DNA from: Pseudomonas fluorescens
Lineage (GTDB): Bacteria; Pseudomonadota; Gammaproteobacteria; Pseudomonadales; Pseudomonadaceae
DNA: 43,728 nt
Assembly: GCF_005938625.1 (NCBI RefSeq)
Contig: NZ_VCNJ01000059.1
Location: forward strand, 1-43,728
Direction of reading: 5' to 3'
Below are positions 35,580 to 43,007 of the stretch, piece after piece (the first letter of the stretch is position 1; each line of letters starts with the position of its first letter). The translations under genes were made by a program, and so were the position numbers. The notes below the pieces were generated by a model. It saw only the letters and a list, made by a program, of their open reading frames with translations, was not told the DNA's origin and ran no database searches.

Positions 35580-36371
35580 ATGAAGGCTTTGCCATGGCTC
35601 TATCTGGCGCTTCTCAGCCTCGGTTACGGATGGTCACTGAGTTATGGCCACCTCGGCTGGCTCGCTTTGATTTCCGTGGGGCTGCTGGTATTCGCAGGCT
35701 TTGCCGTTCGCCAACAACAGGTGCCGGTCGCCCGCTTTCTCGGCCATGGTCTGTTCATCGTGCTGGCTTTGGCGCTGGCTCTACACTGGCTGCCGGGCTT
35801 CGCCAACGGGCGCGCCATCGATCCGCAGCGCTTCACCGACAACGCCGTGCCGTTCTCGATGTACCTGAACCTCGATAAACCGCTGATTGGCTTCTGGCTG
35901 TTGCTGGTCTGCCCGTGGATTGTCGCGCGGCGTTCGTTGCGCCTGAGCGTCTACGCCACCGCCCTCGCCCTGACGCTGAGCGCAGTTCTGGCCCTTGGCG
36001 GCGCGCTGTTACTGGGCGTGATTGCCTGGGCGCCGAAGTGGCCCGATCAGGCGTGGCTGTGGGTGCTGAACAACCTGCTGCTGGTGACGTTGGTCGAAGA
36101 AGCGCTGTTTCGCGGCTATATACAGGGCGGCCTTAGCCAGCGCTTCAAACACCTGCCGTACGGCGACAACCTCGCCCTGCTGCTGGCCTCGCTGCTGTTT
36201 GGTCTGGTGCATGCCGGCGCAGGCTGGACCTGGGTGTTGCTGGCAGGCCTGGCGGGCGTCGGCTATGGTCTGGCCTACCGTTTTGGCGGGCTCGGCGCGG
36301 CGATCGCCACGCATTTCGGCCTGAACCTGCTGCATTTCGGCCTGTTCACCTATCCGATGCTCGCTGGCTGA
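35580..36371 (+). CDS. CPBP-family intramembrane metalloprotease
   Basis: A 263-residue membrane protein with about eight hydrophobic segments. It carries the CPBP (CAAX protease/bacteriocin-processing, Abi) motifs EEALFRG at 173-179 with Glu173, Glu174 and Arg178, a second motif with His211 in FGLVHAG, and a third with His245 and Asn249 in THFGLN. Proteins of this family are glutamate-type intramembrane proteases; targets in pseudomonads are unknown. The ATG at 35580 is preceded by AGGGA. The gene is monocistronic as far as can be seen. Confidence 0.88.
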   Translation: MKALPWLYLALLSLGYGWSLSYGHLGWLALISVGLLVFAGFAVRQQQVPVARFLGHGLFIVLALALALHWLPGFANGRAIDPQRFTDNAVPFSMYLNLDKPLIGFWLLLVCPWIVARRSLRLSVYATALALTLSAVLALGGALLLGVIAWAPKWPDQAWLWVLNNLLLVTLVEEALFRGYIQGGLSQRFKHLPYGDNLALLLASLLFGLVHAGAGWTWVLLAGLAGVGYGLAYRFGGLGAAIATHFGLNLLHFGLFTYPMLAG

Positions 36372-36401
36372 AGCAAGCGCCGTTTTGCGACGCTGTGCTG
36401 A

Positions 36402-36424
36402 TTATTGAAAAAAAATTTCAATAA
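36402..36424. promoter_or_regulatory. AT-rich dyad upstream of aer
   Basis: TTATTGAAA and TTTCAATAA form a perfect 9-bp inverted repeat around five A, about 50 bases before the aer start. It does not match the ANR box (TTGAT-N4-ATCAA). It could be a regulator site or part of a terminator for the protease gene. Confidence 0.4.
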
Positions 36425-36473
36425 AAAGCTGTCACCGCCGACAACCTTTCAAAGCCTTGCGGATTGAAAAACC

Positions 36474-38039
36474 ATGCGTAATAACCAGCCCATTACACAA
36501 CGCGAACGGACTTTCCCGGCTCAGCAGCGGTTGATTTCCACAACCGACGCCAAGGGCGTGATCACCTACTGCAACGACGCTTTCGTCGAAATCAGCGGGT
36601 TTTCGCGTGAGGAACTGATCCGTGCGCCGCACAACCTGGTCCGTCACCCCGACGTCCCGGCTGCGGTGTTTTCGCACATGTGGGGCACACTGAAACAAGG
36701 CTTGCCATGGATGGGCATTGTCAAGAATCGCTGCAAGACCGGTGACCATTACTGGGTTAACGCCTATGTAACACCGGTGTTCGACGGCAATCAGGTGGTC
36801 GGTTACGAGTCGGTGCGGATCAAACCCACCGCCGAACAGATCCGCCGTGCCGAAGCGCTCTACCAACGCATCAACCAGGGCAAGTCGGCGATCCCTTCCA
36901 CGGATAAATGGCTGCCGGTGCTGCAGGACTGGTTGCCGTTCATTCTGGTCAGCCAGTTGAGCTTCATGATCGGCGCGACCCTGAACTCGCAGTGGGGCTT
37001 CGCCCTCGCCGCCGGTTTGTCGGTGCCGCTGGGCCTGATGGGCCTGCAATGGCAGCAACGCGGGCTCAAGCGCCTGCTGCGTCTGGCCGAGCAGACCACC
37101 TCCGATCCGCTGATCGCGCAGATGTACACCGACAGCCGTGGCGCCCAGGCGCGTCTGGAAATGTCGATCCTCAGCCAGGAAGCACGCCTGAAAACCTGCC
37201 TGACCCGCCTGCAGGACACCGCCGAACACCTGACCGATCAGGCCAAACAGTCCGACGCCCTGGCGCACAACAGCTCCAGCGGTCTGGAACGTCAACGCGT
37301 GGAAACCGAACAGGTCGCCACCGCCGTCAACCAGATGGCCGCGACCACTCAGGAAGTGGCGAGCCACGTACAGCGCACTGCTGACGCCACTCAGGAAGCC
37401 AATCGCCTGACCGGTCGCGGTCGTGACATCGCCGGCGAAACCCGCGAAGCCATTCAGCGTCTGTCGGTAGTTGTCGGTGAAACCGGCCTGACGGTGACCC
37501 AACTGGCCAAGGACAGCGACGAAATCGGTGGCGTGGTTGACGTGATCAAAGGCATCGCCGACCAGACCAACCTGCTGGCACTGAACGCTGCGATCGAAGC
37601 CGCGCGTGCTGGCGAGATGGGCCGTGGTTTTGCCGTGGTGGCAGATGAAGTCCGTCAACTGGCGCAACGCACCAGCGAATCGACCGGGCAGATTCATGCC
37701 TTGATCGCCAAGTTGCAGCAGACGGCTTCGAGTGCCGTGCAGACCATGGAAGCCGGGCATCGTCAGGCGGAAGAAGGTGTGGCGCGAGTGCTGGAAGCGG
37801 ATCAGGCGCTTGTTGGTATTAGTGAAGCGGTGGCTAATATCACCGACATGACCACGCAGATTGCTGCGGCGACCGAAGAGCAAAGTGCGGTGGCTGAAGA
37901 GATCAGCCGCAACATCAGCAATATTTCGGAGTTGGCGGATCAGACGTCGGAGCAAGCGCATAACTCGGCTTTGCTGAGTGAAGAGCTGACCAAAACGGCG
38001 AATACGCAGTACTCGTTGGTGGAGCGGTTTAACCGCTAA
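36474..38039 (+). CDS. aer: Aerotaxis receptor Aer (PAS domain plus MCP signalling domain)
   Basis: A 521-residue chemoreceptor, the same length as Aer of P. aeruginosa as I recall it. The N-terminal PAS domain (about 10-125) has the Aer-type FSREELIRAPHNLVRHPDVP motif and would bind FAD to sense redox state. Two hydrophobic stretches near 155-190 anchor it in the inner membrane. The C-terminal coiled coil holds the strongly conserved signalling hairpin DQTNLLALNAAIEAARAGE near 362-380. It lacks a periplasmic sensing domain. It passes signals to CheA/CheW for swimming toward favourable oxygen. Transcript is probably single, ended by the palindrome and terminator just downstream. Confidence 0.93.
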   Translation: MRNNQPITQRERTFPAQQRLISTTDAKGVITYCNDAFVEISGFSREELIRAPHNLVRHPDVPAAVFSHMWGTLKQGLPWMGIVKNRCKTGDHYWVNAYVTPVFDGNQVVGYESVRIKPTAEQIRRAEALYQRINQGKSAIPSTDKWLPVLQDWLPFILVSQLSFMIGATLNSQWGFALAAGLSVPLGLMGLQWQQRGLKRLLRLAEQTTSDPLIAQMYTDSRGAQARLEMSILSQEARLKTCLTRLQDTAEHLTDQAKQSDALAHNSSSGLERQRVETEQVATAVNQMAATTQEVASHVQRTADATQEANRLTGRGRDIAGETREAIQRLSVVVGETGLTVTQLAKDSDEIGGVVDVIKGIADQTNLLALNAAIEAARAGEMGRGFAVVADEVRQLAQRTSESTGQIHALIAKLQQTASSAVQTMEAGHRQAEEGVARVLEADQALVGISEAVANITDMTTQIAAATEEQSAVAEEISRNISNISELADQTSEQAHNSALLSEELTKTANTQYSLVERFNR

Positions 38040-38043
38040 CAGC

Positions 38044-38113
38044 AAAAAATCGCAGCCTGCGGCAGCTCCTACAGATAATCGGTGTAGGAGCTGCCGCAGG
38101 CTGCGATCTTTTT
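38044..38113. repeat. Long palindrome of the GATCGCAGCC repeat family
   Basis: A nearly perfect inverted repeat with arms of about 30 bases (ATCGCAGCCTGCGGCAGCTC and beyond) around a nine-base loop, bordered by A and T runs, starts right after the aer stop. The same family recurs at 41221-41287. It can act as a terminator in both directions. Confidence 0.8.
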
Positions 38114-38125
38114 GACGTTGGAAAC

Positions 38126-38151
38126 CCGGACGGCGAAAGCTGTCCGGTTTT
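38126..38151 (+). terminator. Intrinsic terminator after aer
   Basis: The stem CCGGACGGC/GCTGTCCGG (one G-T pair) with a GAAA loop is followed by TTTTA. It sits 87 bases after the aer stop. Confidence 0.75.
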
Positions 38152-38174
38152 ATTGGTTCCGGGATTGGTGACGT

Positions 38175-38324
38175 CTGGCACACCGCGCATCACTGGGAAT
38201 AGAGAGTTTTCCCGTTGACGTTTTCCGCCAGGACCAGCAACGGCTGACTGGCCAACAGCGCCGCGAACGACGTGCACACCAGATATTTCATGCGCCTGGA
38301 TAATGTAGTCAACAGGTCATCCAT
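38175..38324 (-). pseudogene. Decayed start of a c-type cytochrome gene
   Basis: The minus strand opens at 38324 (or 38291) and encodes a convincing signal peptide, MKYLVCTSFAALLASQPLL and then VLA, followed by ENVNGKTLYSQ, as in small c-type cytochromes. A TGA then interrupts the frame, and the next codons read C-A-V-C-Q, a haem motif CxxCH with the His changed to Gln. After that the sequence runs straight into the terminator and repeat. So only the 5' end of the gene seems to remain. A short expressed secreted peptide cannot be excluded. The rest of 38325-38542 holds nothing I recognise apart from the promoter of the next gene. Confidence 0.5.
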
Positions 38325-38542
38325 GACAGGTCTCTCGCATTAGAGCGCGAGACGCTAGCTTGTGGGGCTGTGCGTGTGTCCAGCGAGTTTTCCGATGCGC
38401 ACTTCCACGTCCTGGCAGCAGCTGAATTCAGGCGCCGGAACTCGATCGCCGCAATAGTGGCACATTAATATCCACCACCCCTTCAGAATTCCTGCATGCG
38501 GACGACAACCTCCGCAAGTCCGTTTCTTGTTGTGAGTCCTTC

Positions 38543-39241
38543 ATGAAGAAGATCGCTGTCCTGATGTTCGCCGTTCTGTTCCTGGCCGGATGCGCCAACC
38601 AGAAATTCAAGCCCGAATACCGTACCCAAATCCACACCGTGAAAATCCTCGCGGTGTCATGGAAACCCCGGGAAATGAGCTATATGGGACGCGAACAAGC
38701 ATGGGGCGCCGCCATTGGCGCGGGCGTCGGCACCGGCGTAGGTCTGGCGGCGGGCGCTGGCAAAATCGGTACAGCGGCACTCGGCGGTGCCGGTTTTGCC
38801 GCTGGTTTGAAGGCCGGCGACTTGGCCTCCATGTCGACCGTCGATGCGATCCTGTACAACATGGAAACCGCCAACATCAACCTCGGCGACTTGGTGAAAA
38901 CGAGCTTCGAAGAAAAACTCGCCGCCAGCGGCCGCTTCAAAATCGTCGGCGACAACGAACCGGCGGACGCGCAGATTGAACTGACCGTATTCAACTGGGG
39001 CTTCGCCCTGACCCAGGGCTTCAGCAGCGTGGTTTACCCGACCATCGCGGTCAACGGCGTGATGAAGCGCGGCGACGAGTTGATCTGGCAGCGCAACGAG
39101 CCGATCACCGCGTTTAACGGCGCCAACACCTACGGTTATGAGCCGCTGCGCTATCGCACTGAACCGGAACTGGTACGCACCGCGTTGACCGGTGTTTCGC
39201 AGATTGTCGGCGACTATCTGGTCAAGGATTTGAACGAGTAA
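38543..39241 (+). CDS. Hypothetical lipoprotein, 232 aa
   Basis: A probable lipoprotein: the signal peptide MKKIAVLMFAVLFLAGC has a lipobox (LAGC, Cys17). A glycine/alanine-rich segment with several GxxxG-like repeats covers about 55-100 (GAAIGAGVGTGVGLAAGAGK), similar to glycine-zipper regions of outer-membrane lipoproteins. The rest contains a FEEKLAASGRFKIVGDNEPA stretch like the GNA1162/YajG type of lipoprotein, and ends IVGDYLVKDLNE. I do not know its function. It is followed 79 bases later by another lipoprotein gene on the same strand. Confidence 0.8.
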   Translation: MKKIAVLMFAVLFLAGCANQKFKPEYRTQIHTVKILAVSWKPREMSYMGREQAWGAAIGAGVGTGVGLAAGAGKIGTAALGGAGFAAGLKAGDLASMSTVDAILYNMETANINLGDLVKTSFEEKLAASGRFKIVGDNEPADAQIELTVFNWGFALTQGFSSVVYPTIAVNGVMKRGDELIWQRNEPITAFNGANTYGYEPLRYRTEPELVRTALTGVSQIVGDYLVKDLNE

Positions 39242-39320
39242 GGGTGATGGCGCTGCGCTGAGCCCAAGCAGAGCTATATGAATCGTAATGCCTCTTTCAA
39301 TCGATCCCCCGGAGAGTTCC

Positions 39321-40712
39321 GTGCAGCGCATCATTCTTTGCATCAGCACATTGCTGCTGGCCGCTTGCGTCACCCAGCCCAAAAATACCGACCGCCAGGC
39401 AGTGTTGCTGGCCCAGCCGTTGACACCCAACAGCCTGATGCGTGAAGGCGACGTCATCAACTTTCAGGTGATCGAGCCGCGCGATCCGCAATCCGTGGTG
39501 GTACAGCGCTTCCAGTACTCGGCGGCCTGCAGCACGGCGCAGATCAACGAAGTGTATTCATTCCTGTTGATGCGCCACATTTATCCGGGCAATCCGGGCC
39601 ACTATGCGCCGGCGAGGGCGTTGCCCGAGCGTTACCACGCCACACTGCTGAACAACCGCGACTTCCTCCAGGCATGCAAAAACCTGCCCGTCGCCGATTG
39701 GCGCAAAGTGGCGCAAGACGACACGGGTCGTTGGTTGCTGGTCGATAAAAACAACCTGCAAAACAAGGCCGGGCAAGTCGATGTATGGATGGCCTACGAC
39801 GAGCCGAAAACCCGCCTCAACCTGGTCAATAGCGCACCGTTCACCCAAACTCGCGAGCACTACACGTACGATTGCGCTACACGCAATTCCACGCTGCTGG
39901 CCCGCTATTTCCTCAACGCCGACAACCAGGTCACCGACGGCAAAATCGACATGTTCCCCGAGACCAAAGCGATCACGGCGTCCGAGGCGGACAAGTCAAA
40001 AATGGTTGAACTGGTGTGCAACGCACCAACGTCAATCGCCAGCCTGCCGGCGCTGACCCGACGCAGCAAAGCGGCGGTAGATGCCAACGCTATCCCCGAC
40101 ATCAACCCGAACGTGCTGAAAAGCATCGAACAGCTGCACCTGCCGAAACCACTCAAGACCCTGACTTACCTGGACCTCGCCGGAACCGCCAGCAATAGCA
40201 AAAAGAGCTGGCCGGAACGCACCGAATACTTCATTTCCACCGATCCGGTCACCCAACAACTGAGCATTGACCATAAGAGCGAAAACCTCGTCGGCCATCA
40301 AATCAGCTGGCGCGGCCTGCTCACCCTGTCCGGTCGGGAACAGGCCAAACTGTCCCGCAACACCCTTGTGATCGACAATTTGAGTTTCCGAGGTGATTGG
40401 CAGCAAATGCGCGTCGGCAGCCAACTGGGCTACACCCGCCAAGGCAGCATCAACAGCAACCTGATCGGCTCGCTGGGGGAAGAACCGGTTACCGTGGATT
40501 GCACCGTCGACAGCGAGTCACCCGCCAAACTGCTGAACCCGGCGTTGAGTGGTAACGCCAAAGCGATCAGTTGCCGTGATCAGCGCAAGAGCTTGAAGCC
40601 CGTGCCGATGGATCATTATTACTATCTGGTGGATTACGGTTTTTTCTATCACGCTAGTACGGATAAAGGCGACGGGATTGCGGTGGATATGCACGTGCAA
40701 AGCGTGAAGTAG
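39321..40712 (+). CDS. Hypothetical lipoprotein, 463 aa
   Basis: I do not recognise the family. The GTG start at 39321 is preferred because GGAGAG lies five bases upstream and because it gives a clean lipoprotein signal, MQRIILCISTLLLAAC (lipobox LAAC, Cys16); an ATG at 39288 would add eleven residues before it. The mature protein is hydrophilic with no further membrane segment and contains several cysteines in its C-terminal half. It follows the 232-residue lipoprotein and may share its transcript, which ends at the hairpins just downstream. Confidence 0.75.
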   Translation: MQRIILCISTLLLAACVTQPKNTDRQAVLLAQPLTPNSLMREGDVINFQVIEPRDPQSVVVQRFQYSAACSTAQINEVYSFLLMRHIYPGNPGHYAPARALPERYHATLLNNRDFLQACKNLPVADWRKVAQDDTGRWLLVDKNNLQNKAGQVDVWMAYDEPKTRLNLVNSAPFTQTREHYTYDCATRNSTLLARYFLNADNQVTDGKIDMFPETKAITASEADKSKMVELVCNAPTSIASLPALTRRSKAAVDANAIPDINPNVLKSIEQLHLPKPLKTLTYLDLAGTASNSKKSWPERTEYFISTDPVTQQLSIDHKSENLVGHQISWRGLLTLSGREQAKLSRNTLVIDNLSFRGDWQQMRVGSQLGYTRQGSINSNLIGSLGEEPVTVDCTVDSESPAKLLNPALSGNAKAISCRDQRKSLKPVPMDHYYYLVDYGFFYHASTDKGDGIAVDMHVQSVK

Positions 40713-40714
40713 GC

Positions 40715-40761
40715 GGCGACGGGACGCTGAAATAGCGCAGCCATCCCGCGTCGCCCTTTTT
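40715..40761 (+). terminator. Terminator after the lipoprotein genes
   Basis: GGCGACGGGA at 40715 pairs with TCCCGCGTCGCC (two-base bulge) at 40744-40755, followed by TTTTT. It starts three bases after the stop codon. Confidence 0.7.
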
Positions 40762-40770
40762 ACACTTGAA

Positions 40771-40802
40771 AGCCCGGCAAGCGAGCGCTTCCGGGCCTTT
40801 TG
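40771..40802 (+). terminator. Second terminator-like hairpin
   Basis: AGCCCGG and AAGCG pair with CGCTT and CCGGGCCT, giving an imperfect stem followed by TTTTG. It lies directly after the first hairpin. Confidence 0.5.
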
Positions 40803-40907
40803 TTTGTGATCTGGGATTTTTGGGGGCTGGCAGATCGTCATCGCGAACAGGCGAAGGCCTATATTGGATCTGCGGTGATCACAGGTTTATGTACCCGGTC
40901 ACGATCC

Positions 40908-40936
40908 CCTGTAGGAGCGAGCCTGCTCGCGATGAG
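40908..40936. repeat. REP palindrome
   Basis: A single REP sequence, TAGGAGCGAGCCTGCTCGCG with flanks. The surrounding 40803-41073 shows no gene that I can support. Confidence 0.75.
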
Positions 40937-41073
40937 GCCTTCTCTGCCGACGACGATCTCACTCAAGCAATGCAGACACTGCCTACAACTGCGCCAGAAT
41001 GAGCCGACTGGTGCTCGTTGAGGCCAGGTTCTATTGTTTGCCGGTCGCTACTCAATCACGCAGGCCAGCCCGC

Positions 41074-41217
41074 ATGAATACACACTCCACCCGAAAACCC
41101 GACAAACAGAAATTTTGTGAAGAACTGACATTCCTTGATGTTCGGCAAGCCGCGCGTGATGGGCAGAAAGTGTTCGATGAATTTGTGATCACTGGCAGGC
41201 TTCCCACTACAAAGTAA
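41074..41217 (+). CDS. Possible small protein, 47 aa
   Basis: An ORF starting ATG with the hydrophilic sequence MNTHSTRKPDKQKFCEELTF and an acidic C-terminal half (DVRQAARDGQKVFDEFVITG). It ends just before a long palindrome and a terminator, as a real gene would. There is no clear ribosome binding site. I do not know the family. Confidence 0.35.
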   Translation: MNTHSTRKPDKQKFCEELTFLDVRQAARDGQKVFDEFVITGRLPTTK

Positions 41218-41220
41218 ATT

Positions 41221-41287
41221 AAAAGATCGCAGCCTTCGGCAGCTATTCACCGATCACGGTAGGAGCTGCCGAAGGCTGCGATCTTTT
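41221..41287. repeat. Long palindrome of the GATCGCAGCC repeat family
   Basis: Arms AAAAGATCGCAGCCTTCGGC... and the exact complement, 24 bases each, face each other around 19 bases. It is the same family as 38044-38113 and likewise followed by a GAAA-loop terminator. Confidence 0.8.
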
Positions 41288-41295
41288 GATCGTGG

Positions 41296-41328
41296 AAGCC
41301 CGGAAAGCGAAAGCATTCGGGCTTTTTT
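41296..41328 (+). terminator. Intrinsic terminator
   Basis: AAGCCCG and CGGGCTT frame an imperfect stem with a GAAA loop, followed by six T. Confidence 0.75.
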
Positions 41329-41360
41329 ATTGCCTGTCTGAAATTGATGTCGCTTGTCAT

Positions 41361-41463
41361 ACCGTTATCGCGAGCAGGCTCACTCCTACAGGGGGTCGTT
41401 GTCGGGCTCACAATCTGTGATGACCGCAGATCCAATGTGGGAGCGAGCCTGCTCGCGATGAGG
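41361..41463. repeat. Pair of REP palindromes in inverted orientation
   Basis: REP sequences at 41361-41391 (CGCGAGCAGGCTCACTCC) and 41436-41463 (GGGAGCGAGCCTGCTCGC) face each other. They lie at the downstream edge of the first duplicated unit and recur at 42334-42436. Confidence 0.8.
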
Positions 41464-41481
41464 CCATAACAGCCAGCGAAA

Positions 41482-41847
41482 TTACTGAGGCAACTTCAGC
41501 TTATCCAACAGTCGATTGACCAACAGTTCGTTGAGCATGATCACCTGTTGCAGCGCCAGCAGCGGCTTGCGTTCCGGGCCGCCTATTGAGTTGGCGATGT
41601 TACCGGCCATGGCGTGGGCGTATGAAAGCGACTCGCTCGCCTCGACCAGCAGGGTTTCGTCGTCCAGCGTAGGGTCGACGAGATAGACGGGGCGAAACTT
41701 TGGCGAGTTTGGCGGAGCCGCCAGGGCTTCGGGTCGGAGGTAGTAGTCGAGGGCGCGGTCGGTTGCTTCTTTGATCTTTTGCGGGCTGAGCGCTGGGTCG
41801 TGGGGGATTGGATCGGTGGGTGGTGGGTTTGGTGTGATTTTGAACAT
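41482..41847 (-). CDS. DUF6124/DUF3077-like protein, copy A
   Basis: A 121-residue protein starting MFKITPNPPPTDP, typical of a Pseudomonas-specific family of unknown function (DUF6124/DUF3077-like, from memory). It has a Pro-rich N-terminus, a helical DRALDYYL stretch, the segment LVEASESLSYAHAMAGNIAN and a C-terminal helix LNELLVNRLLDKLKLPQ. It differs from copy B at eight positions, seven of them in the first 41 residues; residues 42-120 are identical. The ATG has AGGAG eight bases upstream. The long leader contains a conserved RNA structure, so expression is probably controlled by attenuation or antisense pairing. Confidence 0.85.
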   Translation of the reverse strand: MFKITPNPPPTDPIPHDPALSPQKIKEATDRALDYYLRPEALAAPPNSPKFRPVYLVDPTLDDETLLVEASESLSYAHAMAGNIANSIGGPERKPLLALQQVIMLNELLVNRLLDKLKLPQ

Positions 41848-41884
41848 GGATGAAACTCCTATCGCAGTTTAAGGAGCCATCACT

Positions 41885-41900
41885 CTCGCTACCAAACGAG
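41885..41900 (-). promoter_or_regulatory. Leader hairpin A with loop complementary to the antisense segment (seqC-like)
   Basis: CTCG/CGAG closes an eight-base loop, which reads TTTGGTAG on the minus strand. It lies between the structured RNA and the gene start. The loop is complementary over seven bases to CTACCAA inside the structured RNA. Confidence 0.6.
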
Positions 41901-41904
41901 TGGG

Positions 41905-41982
41905 TGGTGGCCATACGCGGGTTGGTAGACCGGCTGCAATAGGAACCCGGCGCTCACGAGTGAGCCCCACGCATGACCACCA
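41905..41982 (-). ncRNA. Structured leader RNA A, P4 CI / C4 antisense-like
   Basis: Seventeen-base arms at 41905-41921 and 41966-41982 pair throughout: fourteen Watson-Crick and three positions that are G-U pairs only in the minus-strand RNA, which sets the direction of transcription toward the DUF6124 gene. Inside are CTACCAA (minus strand, 41922-41928), complementary to the loops at 41885-41900 and 42040-42055, and a small hairpin GCTCAC/GTGAGC. This layout resembles the phage P4 CI and P1 C4 antisense RNAs. Naming it as such is inference. Confidence 0.6.
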
Positions 41983-42039
41983 TTGAACTGGGCCTCTACA
42001 AAGAGACAGAACAGGGTGTTGCCACACGGCTATTACAGA

Positions 42040-42055
42040 CGGGCTACCAAACCCG
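42040..42055 (-). promoter_or_regulatory. Leader hairpin A, upstream (seqA-like)
   Basis: CGGG/CCCG closes an eight-base loop, TTTGGTAG on the minus strand, the same loop as at 41885-41900. A second hairpin, TCACTG/CAGTGA, follows at 42057-42073. Confidence 0.6.
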
Positions 42056-42102
42056 ATCACTGATTTGCAGTGACAGGCAAACGATATAGCCCGGCCCATA
42101 GC

Positions 42103-42161
42103 CGTGTAAGCCGGCGGATTCTGGCGTACGCGTAGGTAACGGCGCAAGGTGTTGTAGGCCC
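42103..42161. repeat. Conserved 59-bp block of duplicated leader, copy A
   Basis: These 59 bases are identical to 43071-43129, including would-be third codon positions, while flanking leader sequence has diverged. On the minus strand one frame reads AYNTLRRYLRVRQNPPAYT, so a leader peptide is possible, but identity at every base points to a nucleic-acid function or recent conversion. Confidence 0.6.
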
Positions 42162-42260
42162 TGCGGCGTAACGGATTGTGTGATTTAAACGTGCTTACAG
42201 GATTGCGTTTACCGACAGAAAAATCCGCAAATGCCCTGTTCTTTTGATGGTGTCTGTCAG

Positions 42261-42436
42261 ACCGCTTTCGCGAGCAAGCTCGCTCCCACATTTGGACCGG
42301 ATGCAATCAGTTAGAGGTTGGTCGACTCTTAGGCCGCCATCGCGAGCAGGCTCACTCCTACAGGGGATCGTTGCCGGGCACTCAATCAGTGATCACCGCA
42401 GATCCAATGTAGGAGTGAGCCTGCTCGCGATGAGGC
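42261..42436. repeat. Cluster of three REP palindromes
   Basis: REP sequences at 42261-42290, 42334-42363 and 42409-42436, the first two in one orientation and the last in the other. The last two are the counterparts of 41361-41463 in the duplicated unit. Confidence 0.8.
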
Positions 42437-42453
42437 CATAACAGCCAGCGAAA

Positions 42454-42819
42454 TTACCGAGGCAATTTCAGCTTATCCAACAGTCGATTGACCAACAGTT
42501 CGTTGAGCATGATCACCTGTTGCAGCGCCAGCAGCGGCTTGCGTTCCGGGCCGCCGATTGAGTTGGCGATGTTACCGGCCATGGCGTGGGCGTATGAAAG
42601 CGACTCGCTAGCCTCGACCAGGAGGGTTTCGTCATCCAGCGTGGGGTCGACGAGATAGACCGGGCGAAACTTGGGCGAGTTTGGCGGGGCCGCCAGGGTT
42701 TCTGGTCTGAGGTAGTAGTCGAGGGCGCGATCAGTCGCTTCTTTTGTCTTTTGAGACTCAAGCGCTGGGTCGTGAGGGGTTGGGTCTGTGCCCGGAGGGT
42801 TTGGCGTGGCTTTGAACAT
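42454..42819 (-). CDS. DUF6124/DUF3077-like protein, copy B
   Basis: A 121-residue paralogue of the gene at 41482 (MFKATPNPPGTDPTPHDP), 972 bases away in the same orientation, with eight amino-acid differences. The whole unit of gene, leader and flanking REP pair is duplicated. A weaker AGGA site lies about 12 bases before the ATG. Its leader keeps the same RNA structure as copy A with many base changes. Function unknown. Confidence 0.85.
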   Translation of the reverse strand: MFKATPNPPGTDPTPHDPALESQKTKEATDRALDYYLRPETLAAPPNSPKFRPVYLVDPTLDDETLLVEASESLSYAHAMAGNIANSIGGPERKPLLALQQVIMLNELLVNRLLDKLKLPR

Positions 42820-42852
42820 AAATATCTAATTCCTGAACAAGGGCCGCGACCG

Positions 42853-42868
42853 TTCTCTACTAAAAGAA
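42853..42868 (-). promoter_or_regulatory. Leader hairpin B with loop complementary to the antisense segment (seqC-like)
   Basis: TTCT/AGAA closes an eight-base loop that reads TTTAGTAG on the minus strand. The stem differs from copy A at several positions but still pairs, and the loop has G-to-A at the one position where the antisense segment has C-to-T. Confidence 0.6.
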
Positions 42869-42871
42869 GGG

Positions 42872-42950
42872 TGGCGGCTGTGCGCAGGTTAGTAGACCGG
42901 AGGAATTAGCAAGACCGGCGCGCTCGAAAGCGCCCTGAGCACAGCCACCA
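42872..42950 (-). ncRNA. Structured leader RNA B, P4 CI / C4 antisense-like
   Basis: Arms of 17 bases at 42872-42888 and 42934-42950 pair at 15 Watson-Crick positions, one G-U on the minus strand and one mismatch. Compared with copy A, at least three pairs have changed on both sides (C-G to T-A, A-T to G-C, G-C to A-T). CTACTAA (minus strand, 42889-42895) is complementary to the loops at 42853-42868 and 43008-43023. An inner hairpin GCGCT-CGAA-AGCGC is present. Confidence 0.6.
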
Positions 42951-43007
42951 TTGAGTACAGGCAAATGCGCCTGACTTAATGGGACCTATGCACTTACTAA
43001 AACCATA

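Noticed and set aside
36432..38183. Minus-strand open frame of 583 codons opposite aer
   Set aside because: It mirrors the aer coding sequence, and its product shows no family features. Its first codons belong to the decayed cytochrome remnant.
41869..42306. Minus-strand ORF of 145 codons through leader A, and its 92-codon counterpart at 42906-43184
   Set aside because: The frames cover the RNA structures, and similarity between the copies follows base pairing and nucleotide identity more than protein conservation. Frames of this kind over P4/C4-type RNAs are often annotated as proteins. A short leader peptide in the first part remains possible.
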